Source: Yoonia sp.
Lineage (GTDB): Bacteria > Pseudomonadota > Alphaproteobacteria > Rhodobacterales > Rhodobacteraceae
Reading direction: 5' to 3'
DNA length: 33,914 bases
NCBI GenBank assembly: GCA_029252195.1
Contig: JAQXBV010000071.1
Span: forward strand, 1-33,914
Shown here: piece after piece, positions 24,865 through 32,838 of the stretch
Layout: the number at the start of each line of letters is the position of its first letter
Numbering within the stretch: position 1 is the stretch's first letter
Notes under the pieces: model-generated
What the model was told of the DNA's origin: nothing
Seen by the model: the letters and a program-made list of their open reading frames with translations, nothing else
Database searches by the model: none
Position numbers and translations under genes: made by a program

Positions 24865-26328
24865 TCAACGCGCGGTGCGGATCGCTTTTGCGATGAGAGC
24901 AATCCCTTCGGGGATGCGCGACGCGGGGATTGATGAATAGGCCAGCCTGAAAAATTCTGTGGGGGGCGTGGGGGATGCGAAAAACGGCGCACCTGGCTCG
25001 ATGAGGACGCCAGATTTGCGCAATTCGATTGCAAGCAGGGTGGTATCGACCCCGTCGGGTGCGCGCAGCCAGATGGACGATCCGCCAGACGTCCCATGCC
25101 CCGCAGCCACCAGTCCCTCTGCCCGCAGCACCGCATCCATCACATTGCGGCGCTCCTGATAGGCGCGGCTGGTCCGGCGCATCAAAGCGTCATAGTGCCC
25201 AAGCGACAGGAAATAACTGACAGTGCGCTGGATATGTCCGGGCGGATGGCGCAACACCGACGCCCGCAGCGCACGCGCCTCTTTGATGAAGGGCGCGGGA
25301 CCAACCAAATAGCCCAAACGGAGGCCCGGAAACAGGGATTTGGAAAAGGAACCGACGTAGATCACGCGCCCGTTGCGATCAAGTGATTTGAGCGACGGCG
25401 AGGGTGGGTTATGAAACGACATCTCGAATTCGTAATCGTCTTCGATCACCAAAAAGTTGTCGCGCTCGGCCTTTTCCAGCAGTGCCTTGCGCCGTGTAAG
25501 CGGCATGGTCGCGGCGGTCGGGCAATGGTGGCTCGGTGTGGTGAAAACCACATCTGTCCCCATTGGAAGCGCGTCGGGCGGCAGGCCCTCGGCATCAATC
25601 GGCACAGACTGAAGCTGGCATCTGGATTGCTCCAAGATGTTGCGTAGGGCAGGGTAACAAGGGTCTTCCACCGCCACCAAGCGGCGCGAATTGAGCAAAA
25701 CTTGGGCAGTCAGCCAGAGCGCGTTCTGCGCGCCCATTGTGATCAAAATCTCGTTTGGATTGGCCAAAATCCCGCGACGCGGCAGGGTTTGACGGCCGAT
25801 AAATTCCACCAGCTTGGGATCATCTCCGTCAAAATAGTCCGCCGTCATTGACGAAAAATCGCGCTTTCCCAGTGCTTTAAGCGCGCAAAGCCTCCAGTTG
25901 GCGCTATCAAAAAGCGTCTCGTCGGCCTGCCCATAGATAAATGAATACTTGTAATTGGCCCAATCGGTTGGCTTTTCCATGCCCAGCGAGGGTGTAAACC
26001 TTTGACCAATTGCGCGCGACCAATCGACGGTATCGTTGCGCTGCGGTTCAACGGCAAAGGCGGGCGGCTCGGGTGCGTTCTCGGAGACGAAATACCCCGA
26101 CCGGCCACGCGAGATCAGGTAATCGTCCGCTACCAATTCGGTATAGGCCAGCGTGACGGTGATCCGGCTCACACCAAGGTGCTGCGCCATCCGCCGACTG
26201 GACGGTAAACGCTCGCCCGCGCGGATCCGCCCCGCCAGAATACCCTGTGCAACCATTTGCTGAATGCGCGCTTGAAGTGTCCCCGAGGTGTCGGGATCAA
26301 GGAAAAAGGTCTCAACGGAAATTGACAT
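24865..26328 (-). CDS. tauR: MocR-type GntR/aminotransferase-like regulator of taurine metabolism
   Basis: The 487-residue protein joins a GntR winged helix (residues ~18-80: GERLPSSRRMAQHLGVSRITVTLAYTEL) to a type I aminotransferase-like domain (~110-487). The PLP lysine is K330 in VGSFSKSLFPGLRLGY, with the usual EDPCYP and VIEDDYEFEM segments. This MocR architecture and its place between xsc and the tpa/tauABC genes match TauR, known in Rhodobacter as the taurine-responsive activator of tpa. Paired repeats just upstream of its own start suggest autoregulation. Confidence 0.92.
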   Translation of the reverse strand: MSISVETFFLDPDTSGTLQARIQQMVAQGILAGRIRAGERLPSSRRMAQHLGVSRITVTLAYTELVADDYLISRGRSGYFVSENAPEPPAFAVEPQRNDTVDWSRAIGQRFTPSLGMEKPTDWANYKYSFIYGQADETLFDSANWRLCALKALGKRDFSSMTADYFDGDDPKLVEFIGRQTLPRRGILANPNEILITMGAQNALWLTAQVLLNSRRLVAVEDPCYPALRNILEQSRCQLQSVPIDAEGLPPDALPMGTDVVFTTPSHHCPTAATMPLTRRKALLEKAERDNFLVIEDDYEFEMSFHNPPSPSLKSLDRNGRVIYVGSFSKSLFPGLRLGYLVGPAPFIKEARALRASVLRHPPGHIQRTVSYFLSLGHYDALMRRTSRAYQERRNVMDAVLRAEGLVAAGHGTSGGSSIWLRAPDGVDTTLLAIELRKSGVLIEPGAPFFASPTPPTEFFRLAYSSIPASRIPEGIALIAKAIRTAR

Positions 26329-26331
26329 GAT

Positions 26332-26363
26332 CTGGCCCTATTGCGCCATTAGATTGGACCTAA
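26332..26363. promoter_or_regulatory. Candidate TauR direct repeats upstream of tauR
   Basis: On the plus strand CTGGCCCTAT (26332-26341) and TTGGACCTAA (26354-26363) are spaced 22 bp. The first copy lies in a 13-bp word that recurs exactly before tpa. The pair starts 4 bp from the tauR start codon, a position suited to repression or autoregulation of tauR. Confidence 0.65.
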
Positions 26364-26444
26364 ATGCGGGAAGTCACAACCCGTGCACAAGGTGCGCGCG
26401 AAGGTTCCCGGCGATTTTTGCACAAAAGGGCGGTGAAAGGGGTC

Positions 26445-27365
26445 TTATTCCCATTCCATCTGTTCGAAGACGGCTTGGGCGTTACGTCCTGCCAGAGCCT
26501 CGAATTGGTCAAGGTATGAGAACGCCGACTGATCCACATTCACCGAGTCAATGATGTCGCCGCCAGCGTCGATATGCGCCCCGATCTGGGAGCGCAGGTT
26601 TTTGAGATAGTCGTATGTATCGGCCTGCGCGACGTTTAAAGTGGTCGCGGGTCCATGCCCTGGCACAAGATGTTTCGGGTTCAGCGCCGCGAAGGCGTCA
26701 AATGCGTCAAGCCAGTCCGCAGTGTTGGAATATGCTATCACACCGAGAATGCGCCCGACATAGACGATATCGCCCGTGAACACTGTGCTGGCCTCTGATA
26801 CCCAGACAAAGCTGTCTCCAGGGGTGTGTGCTGATGCAGGATGACTTATTTCCAGCGTCTTCCCACCAATCTCAAGCGTGTACTCTGCGTCGAAGGTGAT
26901 ATCGGCGGAGGAGGCTGTGGTGCCCTCTAGGCCGTCCCCGATGAGCTGCGACAACATCGTCATTTGTAGAGAGGACCGTGCGTTTTGGTCATTGACGGCT
27001 TCGGCTGCGGCAATGACTTGCGCGCCTTTCGCCTGCCAATAGCTGTTCCCAAGCCAGCGGTGATCTTGACCGCCAGTATTAATCACATAGCGCACGGGTT
27101 GATCGGTCAGCCCCTTGATCGCATCATCAATCATCGCAGCACCGCGTTCGCTCCCGCCGGGATCAATAAGAACAGCGCCCTCAGATGTGACGATCAGGCC
27201 GAAGGTTGCATTGTTGCCGAGGTTTTCCGGATTGCGTTGTTCGAGCGGGCCGACGAGTGCCCAAATGTCGTCGGTGACTTGCTGCACGTCCAGCACGTCA
27301 GCACTTGCGGACAGGCCAGAGCCTAGGAAAATTGCAAGGGTGAGAGACGATGCAGGAAACTTCAC
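26445..27365 (-). CDS. Exported metallo-beta-lactamase-fold protein with degenerate metal site
   Basis: A 306-residue protein with a signal peptide (cleavage near ASA/DV, residue 22). It has the MBL-fold pattern: VLIDPG, the normally metal-binding segment at 96-106, SAHTPGDSFVW, VFTGDIVYVGR and LVPGHGPAT. The segment that usually reads NTHxHxDH is NTGGQDH: D101 and H102 are kept but both preceding histidines are lost. The later His and Asp ligands are present, so it may bind one metal or none. The start is GTG, preceded by GAGGAT. It lies between tpa and tauR and has its own promoter and operator. Its role in sulfur metabolism is unknown. Confidence 0.85.
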   Translation of the reverse strand: MKFPASSLTLAIFLGSGLSASADVLDVQQVTDDIWALVGPLEQRNPENLGNNATFGLIVTSEGAVLIDPGGSERGAAMIDDAIKGLTDQPVRYVINTGGQDHRWLGNSYWQAKGAQVIAAAEAVNDQNARSSLQMTMLSQLIGDGLEGTTASSADITFDAEYTLEIGGKTLEISHPASAHTPGDSFVWVSEASTVFTGDIVYVGRILGVIAYSNTADWLDAFDAFAALNPKHLVPGHGPATTLNVAQADTYDYLKNLRSQIGAHIDAGGDIIDSVNVDQSAFSYLDQFEALAGRNAQAVFEQMEWE

Positions 27366-27384
27366 AGGCCTATCCTCAAAATGT

Positions 27385-27400
27385 ATTCAATATTTTGAAT
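27385..27400. promoter_or_regulatory. ATTC-N8-GAAT palindrome overlapping the MBL gene promoter
   Basis: ATTCAA-TATT-TTGAAT is a perfect inverted repeat 20 bp upstream of the GTG start. It overlaps a possible minus-strand promoter, TTGCGA-17 nt-TATTGA. The pattern equals the ATTC-N8-GAAT target I recall for the persulfide-responsive ArsR-type repressor SqrR of Rhodobacter. The palindrome is seen; its regulator is inferred. Confidence 0.6.
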
Positions 27401-27477
27401 GTAGTGCATTCGCAATGTGACGCAATCAGTAACTGTTGCGAGTGCAATATGCCTTGGCGCAGAGGGTGTTCAAATTG

Positions 27478-27509
27478 AAAAAGGCCTACGCAGGGTACGC
27501 AGGCCTTTT
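27478..27509 (-). terminator. Rho-independent terminator of tpa
   Basis: On the minus strand AAAAGGCCT and AGGCCTTTT (27509-27501 and 27487-27479) enclose a 13-nt interior that pairs further through GCGTA/TGCGT with two G-T pairs, leaving a CCC loop. A run of five T follows. It lies 24 bp past the tpa stop codon and insulates the MBL gene. Confidence 0.88.
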
Positions 27510-27532
27510 AGGTTTAGTGGTGGTATATGGGT

Positions 27533-28918
27533 CTAGCCCACAACCCGTGTAATGGCGGCGCTGACGGCCTCTGTCACTTGGTTGAGGTCGTCTTTGGTTG
27601 CGATCAAAGGCGGTGCAAACAACAGCGTGTTATTGAAGCCTGGCAGCGAGCGGTTGGTCGCCCCGATGATGACGCCCTGCGCCATACAGTCGGCCACGAT
27701 CGCGCCGACCATTTTCTCTGGCATCGGCTCTTTGGTTTTGCGGTCCATGACAAGCTCGGCCCCTGCGAAAAGCCCCATGCCGCGCACTTCACCAATGCAG
27801 GCGTGTTGGTCCATCAGGCCCAGCAGGTTGCTTTGCAGATGCTCGCCCATGCGTGTCGAGTTGCCAAGCAGATCTTCTTCGATGAGAATATTCATGTTCT
27901 CAATCGCCGCGGCTGGCCCGCCTGTGCACCCGCCGAATGTCGAAATGTCGCGGAAATAGTTCAGGTGATGGCTGTCGTTTGAGAACTGCTCGAACACTTC
28001 GTTCGTGGTCACGCAGCAAGAGATCGCCGCATAGCCCGACGCCACGCCTTTTGCCATGGTGACAAAGTCGGGTTTGATACCGAAATGCTGGTAGCCGAAC
28101 CAAGTGCCGGTCCGCCCGAGACCACAAACAACCTCGTCGATATGCAAGAAGATGTTGTATTTCTTGCAAAGGGCCTGCACGCCCTCCCAATAGCCGTTTG
28201 GCGCGACGATGATGCCGCCGCCCGCAGTGATTGGCTCAAGGCACAAAGATCCGATAGTGTCGGCCCCTTCGCGCAAGATCACGTCTTCGATGGCTTTGAT
28301 GGAGGCGGCTGTATAGGCCTCGCCGGAGGACCCGTCTTGTGAGCGATACTCAAGGCAATGCGGGATCGAGACGAAGCCCGGTGTGTAGGGGCCGTATTGC
28401 GCATTGCGCTCCTCTTGACCGCCAGCCGAGAGGGCGGTGATTGTCGTGCCGTGGTAATCGCGCTCGCGGAACAGGATTTTGTTCTTTTTGCCGCCATGCA
28501 AGTTGTGGCTGATCTGGCGGACCATTTTGAACGCCTTCTCGTTGGCCTCAGAGCCGGAGGACGCGTAATAGACGCGGTCGAGACCGGGCATTTTGTCGAT
28601 CAGCATCTCGGAGAAGATGGACATCGGGATCGTGCCAGCGGTGCCACCAAAGAAGCACATTTTGGTCAGCTGTGCGGCGACCGCATCAGCGATCCGTTTG
28701 CGGCCGTAGCCGACGTTGACAGTCCAGACGCCGCCAGAAACTGCGTCGATATGCTCTTTGCCTTTGATGTCCCAGACACGCAGACCTTTGCCCTCGACGA
28801 TGATCCGTGGGTCAACGCCATTGGCGTAGGGTTTGTGCTGGCTCAGGTGGTGCCAGACATGTGCGCGGTCTGCTTCGACGATGCCTTGCGGATCGTTCGT
28901 ATGTGCGTTGATATCCAT
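27533..28918 (-). CDS. tpa: Taurine:pyruvate aminotransferase
   Basis: The 461-residue class III aminotransferase transfers the amino group of taurine to pyruvate, giving sulfoacetaldehyde and alanine. PLP-binding features are SSGSEANEKAF (120-130), D261 in HIDEVVCGLGRTG, and K290 in TMAKGVASGYAAIS. The N-terminus (VWHHLSQHKPY) and length match known Tpa. It is divergent from tauABC, with a shared ~495-bp control region. GGAG lies 7 nt before the ATG. Alanine dehydrogenase, which would regenerate pyruvate, is not in the window. Confidence 0.94.
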   Translation of the reverse strand: MDINAHTNDPQGIVEADRAHVWHHLSQHKPYANGVDPRIIVEGKGLRVWDIKGKEHIDAVSGGVWTVNVGYGRKRIADAVAAQLTKMCFFGGTAGTIPMSIFSEMLIDKMPGLDRVYYASSGSEANEKAFKMVRQISHNLHGGKKNKILFRERDYHGTTITALSAGGQEERNAQYGPYTPGFVSIPHCLEYRSQDGSSGEAYTAASIKAIEDVILREGADTIGSLCLEPITAGGGIIVAPNGYWEGVQALCKKYNIFLHIDEVVCGLGRTGTWFGYQHFGIKPDFVTMAKGVASGYAAISCCVTTNEVFEQFSNDSHHLNYFRDISTFGGCTGGPAAAIENMNILIEEDLLGNSTRMGEHLQSNLLGLMDQHACIGEVRGMGLFAGAELVMDRKTKEPMPEKMVGAIVADCMAQGVIIGATNRSLPGFNNTLLFAPPLIATKDDLNQVTEAVSAAITRVVG

Positions 28919-29413
28919 TAAATTCTCCAGAAGGCTATAAAAACAGACTGCGCCCGAATCTCAAGCGCGTCACTATCGTCATTAGCTGTAGTTTGCGTAT
29001 GGTTGACAGAATTCCAATAGGGCCAGACGAGGCGCAACGTTATAGCCAGAAACGGGCTGCGAATAACGGATTAAGCGCGATATTCTACTGAAAACGGCTG
29101 TTTCTTATGGGAAATTTGGTTTGGTTCGCGAAAACATTGAAGGCGAAGGGGGCGTTTTGCTCCCACCAAATTCATTGACGTAACGACGCCAATTTCATTG
29201 AGTTATGAACAATTGGTGCCGGGCGATGCGAAAAGCTGGGCACAAAACGCCAATGCCAAGACTGCTATCCAATAGCTGGGGCGCAAGCAGAATTGATGTT
29301 TGGAGGGCTACCACTTTTCCAAGAATCATGTTCAGCTAAACATTGATGAGATGGGGAAAAACCCATTCACGAACCTGCCCGAAACTGGGCGAAACAACAC
29401 GGGAGAATAAAAT
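28919..29413. promoter_or_regulatory. Long divergent control region between tpa and tauA
   Basis: This AT-richer stretch of 495 bp holds no credible gene. It contains the paired TauR-like repeats near tpa (29017-29049), a 13-bp direct repeat spaced 23 bp (29166-29178 and 29189-29201), the inverted pair GGCGTTTTG/CAAAACGCC (about 29151 and 29243-29251), and two short leader hairpins before tauA (29351-29366, 29379-29392). No clear -35/-10 pair stands out for tauA. Confidence 0.55.
29015..29050 (-). promoter_or_regulatory. Candidate TauR direct repeats upstream of tpa
   Basis: On the minus strand CTGGCTATAA (29049-29040) and CTGGCCCTAT (29026-29017) are spaced 23 bp. The second copy is embedded in TCTGGCCCTATTG (29027-29015), identical over 13 bp to the word before tauR (26331-26343). 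It lies about 100-130 bp from the tpa start, suited to activation. Confidence 0.65.
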
Positions 29414-30418
29414 ATGAAATTGAAGACAACTTTGATGGGCGCTGCTGCTGGCGTTGCGATGATGACAGGCGCAACGCAGGCGGTTGCGGACAGCCACGAG
29501 CTGACTGTGGCCTATTTCCTTGAGTGGCCTATGCCGTTCGAGTTCGCAAAGGTGAACGGAGACTATGAGGCCGCTTTGGGTATGCCAATCAACTGGGTCT
29601 CTTTTGACACCGGCACGGCGATGTCCGCTGCGATGGCATCTGGCGACGTTCAGATTTCCGTATCTCAGGGGATTCCGCCATTCGTTGTGGCCGCATCCGC
29701 GGGGCAAGACATTCAGGTTATCGACGTGGCCGTATCTTATGCAGACAACGATAACTGCGTCGTTGCATCCGGCCTAGAGATCGACGCGGCATCCGCTGGC
29801 GAATTGGCTGGCAAAAAGGTTGCTGTGCCACTTGGTACGGCGGCTCACTACGGTTTCTTGCGCCAGATGGACCACTTCGGTGTAGACGTCGCATCGCTCG
29901 AAGTTGTGGATATGGCGCCAGCTGACGGCGCGGCTGCAATTGCGCAAGGTCAGGTTGACATGGCCTGCGGTTGGGGTGGCGCGCTGCGCCGCATGAAAGA
30001 GCACGGCAACGTCCTTTTGACAGGCGCAGAAAAAGAAGCACTGGGCATTTTGGTGTTTGACGCAACAACTGCGCCTGCGTCTTTCGTCGCCGGGAATCCG
30101 GACGTCGTCGCCAAATTTTTGGCTGTGACTGCGAAAGCGAACGCGGCATGGAACGATGGGTCAATGACCGCCGAAATGCTGCCAGTGATCGCGCAAGATG
30201 CGGGTATGGACGTTGATGCAACGGCTGAAACGATGGCGACATTCGTGTTCCCATCTGTCGAAGACCAGCTTTCCGCTGCATGGTTGGGCGGCAACGCGCA
30301 AGCCTTTATGAAGGGTGTCGCGGACGTGTTTGTCGCATCCGGCTCGATCCCATCAGCAAACGAAAGCTACGACGCGAACGTCAATACTGGCCCATTGGCC
30401 GCTGCGGGCGCGATGTAA
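29414..30418 (+). CDS. tauA: Taurine ABC transporter substrate-binding protein
   Basis: The 334-residue periplasmic protein has a signal peptide cleaved after AVA (residue 25). The mature part starts DSHELTVAYFLEWPMPFEFAK and belongs to the TauA/SsuA fold, with ISVSQGIPPFVVAASAGQDIQVIDVAVSYADNDNCVV and KVAVPLGTAAHYGFL. It binds taurine for TauBC. GGGAGAATAAAAT precedes the ATG. Large inverted repeats separate it from tauB. Confidence 0.93.
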   Translation: MKLKTTLMGAAAGVAMMTGATQAVADSHELTVAYFLEWPMPFEFAKVNGDYEAALGMPINWVSFDTGTAMSAAMASGDVQISVSQGIPPFVVAASAGQDIQVIDVAVSYADNDNCVVASGLEIDAASAGELAGKKVAVPLGTAAHYGFLRQMDHFGVDVASLEVVDMAPADGAAAIAQGQVDMACGWGGALRRMKEHGNVLLTGAEKEALGILVFDATTAPASFVAGNPDVVAKFLAVTAKANAAWNDGSMTAEMLPVIAQDAGMDVDATAETMATFVFPSVEDQLSAAWLGGNAQAFMKGVADVFVASGSIPSANESYDANVNTGPLAAAGAM

Positions 30419-30432
30419 TCTGCCAGATTACA

Positions 30433-30460
30433 GCGGCGCGGGGATATATCCCCGCGCCGC
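30433..30460. repeat. 28-nt perfect GC-rich palindrome after tauA
   Basis: Arms GCGGCGCGGGGA and TCCCCGCGCCGC enclose TATA. It begins 15 nt after the tauA stop codon. No T run follows, so it is more likely an mRNA-stabilising or attenuating hairpin than a full terminator. Confidence 0.85.
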
Positions 30461-30461
30461 A

Positions 30462-30544
30462 CCATAATTTTCTTGAAAATTTTGTCCACCCGTCGAAGCC
30501 ATTTTCAATGGCTGGAGGGTGCATAATTTTCAAGAAAATTATGG
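30462..30544. repeat. 20-bp perfect inverted repeat enclosing a nested hairpin, ending at the tauB RBS
   Basis: The arms 30462-30481 and 30525-30544 are perfect inverted copies; each arm also contains its own internal palindrome (AATTTTC-TT-GAAAATT on the left). Inside lie CACCC/GGGTG (30487-30491 and 30517-30521) and AGCCATT-TTC-AATGGCT (30497-30513). The right arm runs into the GGAG of the tauB ribosome-binding site (30543-30546). It may attenuate or mask translation of tauBC relative to tauA, or be an inserted repeat element. Confidence 0.85.
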
Positions 30545-30553
30545 AGTAGGGAC

Positions 30554-31354
30554 ATGGCAGGACTACAGATCGATAAACTTTCCATGCGCTTTGATTTGCC
30601 AAACGGATCCTCGGTACAGGCTCTCAAGGACGTAACGATTGACCTGAAAGCAGGCGAGCTTCTCTCTGTGCTCGGTCCATCGGGCTGTGGAAAGACGACG
30701 TTGCTCAACATCGTTGCGGGCTTTCTGGCGCCCACATCCGGCGCGATCACCTTGAACGGCAAGCGCGTCTTTGGCCCCGGGCCTGATCGGGGCATGGTCT
30801 TTCAACAAGGGGCGCTGTTCGAGTGGATGTCCGTGCGTGAAAACGTGGGCTTTGGTCCGCGCATGAAGGGTATGGCGGAAAAACCCAAGCGGGAAATTGT
30901 GGATCACCTGCTCGACGTTGTGGGCCTGCAAGAATTCAAGGAAAAAGCCGTCTACGAGCTTTCGGGCGGGATGCAGCAACGCGTGGCTTTGGCCCGTTGC
31001 CTTGCCAACGAACCTGATGTGATCTTGATGGACGAGCCCTTGGGCGCGCTTGACGCCCTGACCCGCGAAAAGATGCAGGGACTTGTGCTCAAACTGTGGA
31101 AAGAGACGGGCAAAACGATCATCCTGATCACCCATTCGGTCGAGGAAGCCCTCTTGCTGGGCGAACGTCTGATCGTGATGGCGCCGCGTCCGGGCCGTAT
31201 TCACAAAGAATATAACCTGCCATTTGCGGAAATGGGCGTAGGCCAAGACCTGCGGCAAGTTAAGAAAGACCCAAGATTTGCGTCAACCCGCGAGGAGATA
31301 TTGTCTATGATCTGGGATATGGAAGAAGAGATTATGGGAGGGAAGGGCGCATGA
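30554..31354 (+). CDS. tauB: Taurine ABC transporter ATP-binding protein
   Basis: The 266-residue ATPase has Walker A GPSGCGKTT, Q-loop MVFQQGALFEWM, signature LSGGMQQRVALARC, Walker B VILMDEPLGALDA and the switch histidine in ITHSVEEAL, in the nitrate/sulfonate/taurine family pattern. It energises taurine import with TauC. GGAG lies within the last bases of the inverted-repeat arm upstream. It overlaps tauC by ATGA. Confidence 0.94.
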   Translation: MAGLQIDKLSMRFDLPNGSSVQALKDVTIDLKAGELLSVLGPSGCGKTTLLNIVAGFLAPTSGAITLNGKRVFGPGPDRGMVFQQGALFEWMSVRENVGFGPRMKGMAEKPKREIVDHLLDVVGLQEFKEKAVYELSGGMQQRVALARCLANEPDVILMDEPLGALDALTREKMQGLVLKLWKETGKTIILITHSVEEALLLGERLIVMAPRPGRIHKEYNLPFAEMGVGQDLRQVKKDPRFASTREEILSMIWDMEEEIMGGKGA

Positions 31355-32685
31355 ATGTGATTGGTGAACTCTGGGCCGAGCTGCTTGCCGTCTTAAGCAC
31401 GATTGTCGGCGCTCTCCCGTATATCGCGGGCTATGTCCTGCTGATCCTTGCGATGATGTTTGTCTGGTCCTTCGTCAAGCGGATGCTGACGCCAAAACAC
31501 GACTACGGCTCGCTCAAGACGGTGACATTTGGCGACGAAAGCTCTGTCGTGTCCAACACTGCTGCTTCTGTCATTTCGATTGTTCTGATCTTTGTGCTTT
31601 GGGGCGCGTTTACCGGCTCGAAGATTTTGCCGGGGTTCATGCATGCGCCTGGTCCGTTTGAGGGTGAGGGGAGCTTTACATATACCTCCACGGCGGCCGA
31701 TGGCACGACCGATGATGCGACTGTGGCTGTGCTTGTGCATCCGGTTGGTGAAGATGTGGCGAACCCTGCGATTGAACCCGGTGACGGCTTTGCCAAGAAC
31801 GATTCCATGACTATCGGCACCTATCGCGCTGCCTTGTTGCGCGTGGGCGACAACGATGATTTCACCCGCAACGACGGCGCTGTGATCACCGCGATCAACG
31901 GCAAACCGATTGTGGCGGGCGAGAATGTCAGCGTCGATTTTGGGCAGGTCTCCATGACCCCAAAGGGCACATTGAACGTGCAGCCCGCGACGGGCTGGCA
32001 GATGGAGCCGATTTGGTTGCCGTCACCTGAGGCCGTCTGGAAGCGGTTGGGCGAGATTGCCACGGATGGCTATCGCAACTCGACGTTGGCAGAGCACCTG
32101 GGCTTCTCGCTATTCCGCGTGATCGTCGGCTTCCTGCTCGGCTCTATTGTGGGTATTCCGCTTGGGTATGCCATGGGCCTGTCGTCATGGTTCCGTGGCT
32201 GGTTTGACCCGATCGTCGAATTCATGCGCCCTGTCCCACCGCTTGCCTTGATCCCGCTAGTGATCATCTGGGCAGGGATCGGTGAGGTCGGTAAAATCAT
32301 TCTGCTGTTCCTCGCTGCCCTTTGGATCATGGCGATTGCGGCCCGCTCGGGCGTGTCCGGCGTACGCATTTCGAAAGTGCACGCGGCCTATTCTCTGGGC
32401 GCCTCCAAGTGGCAGATCATGCGCCATGTGATCATCCCCAACTCGCTGCCTGAGATTTTCACAGGCGCGCGCGTCGCGATGGGCGTCTGCTGGGGCACAG
32501 TTGTCGCCGCCGAATTGGTTGCGGCTGAAAAGGGGGCTGGCATGATGATCATGGTCGCGTCAAAGTTCCAGTCCACGGACATTGTTTTGATGGGGATTAT
32601 CCTGATCGGGATCATCGGGTTCAGCATTGATATGCTGATGCGATGGATCGAGCGGATCATGGTGCCTTGGAAGGGCAAAGGCTGA
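31351..32685 (+). CDS. tauC: Taurine ABC transporter permease with a large N-terminal insertion
   Basis: The C-terminal half (221-444) matches TauC/SsuC permeases: LPSPEAVWKRL, FMRPVPPLALIPLVIIWAGIGE, and EAA-type loop AAYSLGASKWQIMRHVIIPNSLPEIFTGAR. E. coli TauC is ~275 aa; this one is 444. The extra N-terminal part holds two membrane segments (~20-40 and ~70-90) and a ~115-residue soluble, acidic, beta-rich region (~100-215). Basic residues between the two segments (KRMLTPKH) suggest that loop is cytoplasmic, placing the soluble region in the periplasm. It overlaps tauB by ATGA. The role of the insertion is unknown. Confidence 0.9.
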   Translation: MNVIGELWAELLAVLSTIVGALPYIAGYVLLILAMMFVWSFVKRMLTPKHDYGSLKTVTFGDESSVVSNTAASVISIVLIFVLWGAFTGSKILPGFMHAPGPFEGEGSFTYTSTAADGTTDDATVAVLVHPVGEDVANPAIEPGDGFAKNDSMTIGTYRAALLRVGDNDDFTRNDGAVITAINGKPIVAGENVSVDFGQVSMTPKGTLNVQPATGWQMEPIWLPSPEAVWKRLGEIATDGYRNSTLAEHLGFSLFRVIVGFLLGSIVGIPLGYAMGLSSWFRGWFDPIVEFMRPVPPLALIPLVIIWAGIGEVGKIILLFLAALWIMAIAARSGVSGVRISKVHAAYSLGASKWQIMRHVIIPNSLPEIFTGARVAMGVCWGTVVAAELVAAEKGAGMMIMVASKFQSTDIVLMGIILIGIIGFSIDMLMRWIERIMVPWKGKG

Positions 32686-32695
32686 TCGAAGCCAC

Positions 32696-32763
32696 CGACG
32701 GGGCTCTGACTGGGGGGATGCTGTTCATGCATTTCCCCTTCGTCGTATCAGGGCCGTCTTTTT
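32696..32763 (+). terminator. Possible terminator after tauC
   Basis: An imperfect pair GACGGGGCTCTGA ... TCAGGGCCGTC is followed by TTTTT. The loop is long, so confidence is low, but the T run and position at the end of tauABC are appropriate. Confidence 0.35.
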
Positions 32764-32802
32764 GCGGCGACATGAAAATCAGACATGTGCTAGCCTTTGG
32801 TT

Positions 32803-32819
32803 AACGGCAAATTGCCGTT
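32803..32819. promoter_or_regulatory. 17-bp palindrome before the GlsB-like gene
   Basis: AACGGCAA-A-TTGCCGTT lies 20 bp upstream of the ATG. It could be an operator or a leader hairpin; the rest of the 32686-32838 gap shows only the weak terminator. Confidence 0.5.
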
Positions 32820-32838
32820 TGTTTTGAGAGGATATGAC

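Noticed and set aside
27478..27509. TACGCAGG occurring twice, seen first as a possible short tandem repeat
   Set aside because: It is explained by the two arms of the tpa terminator.
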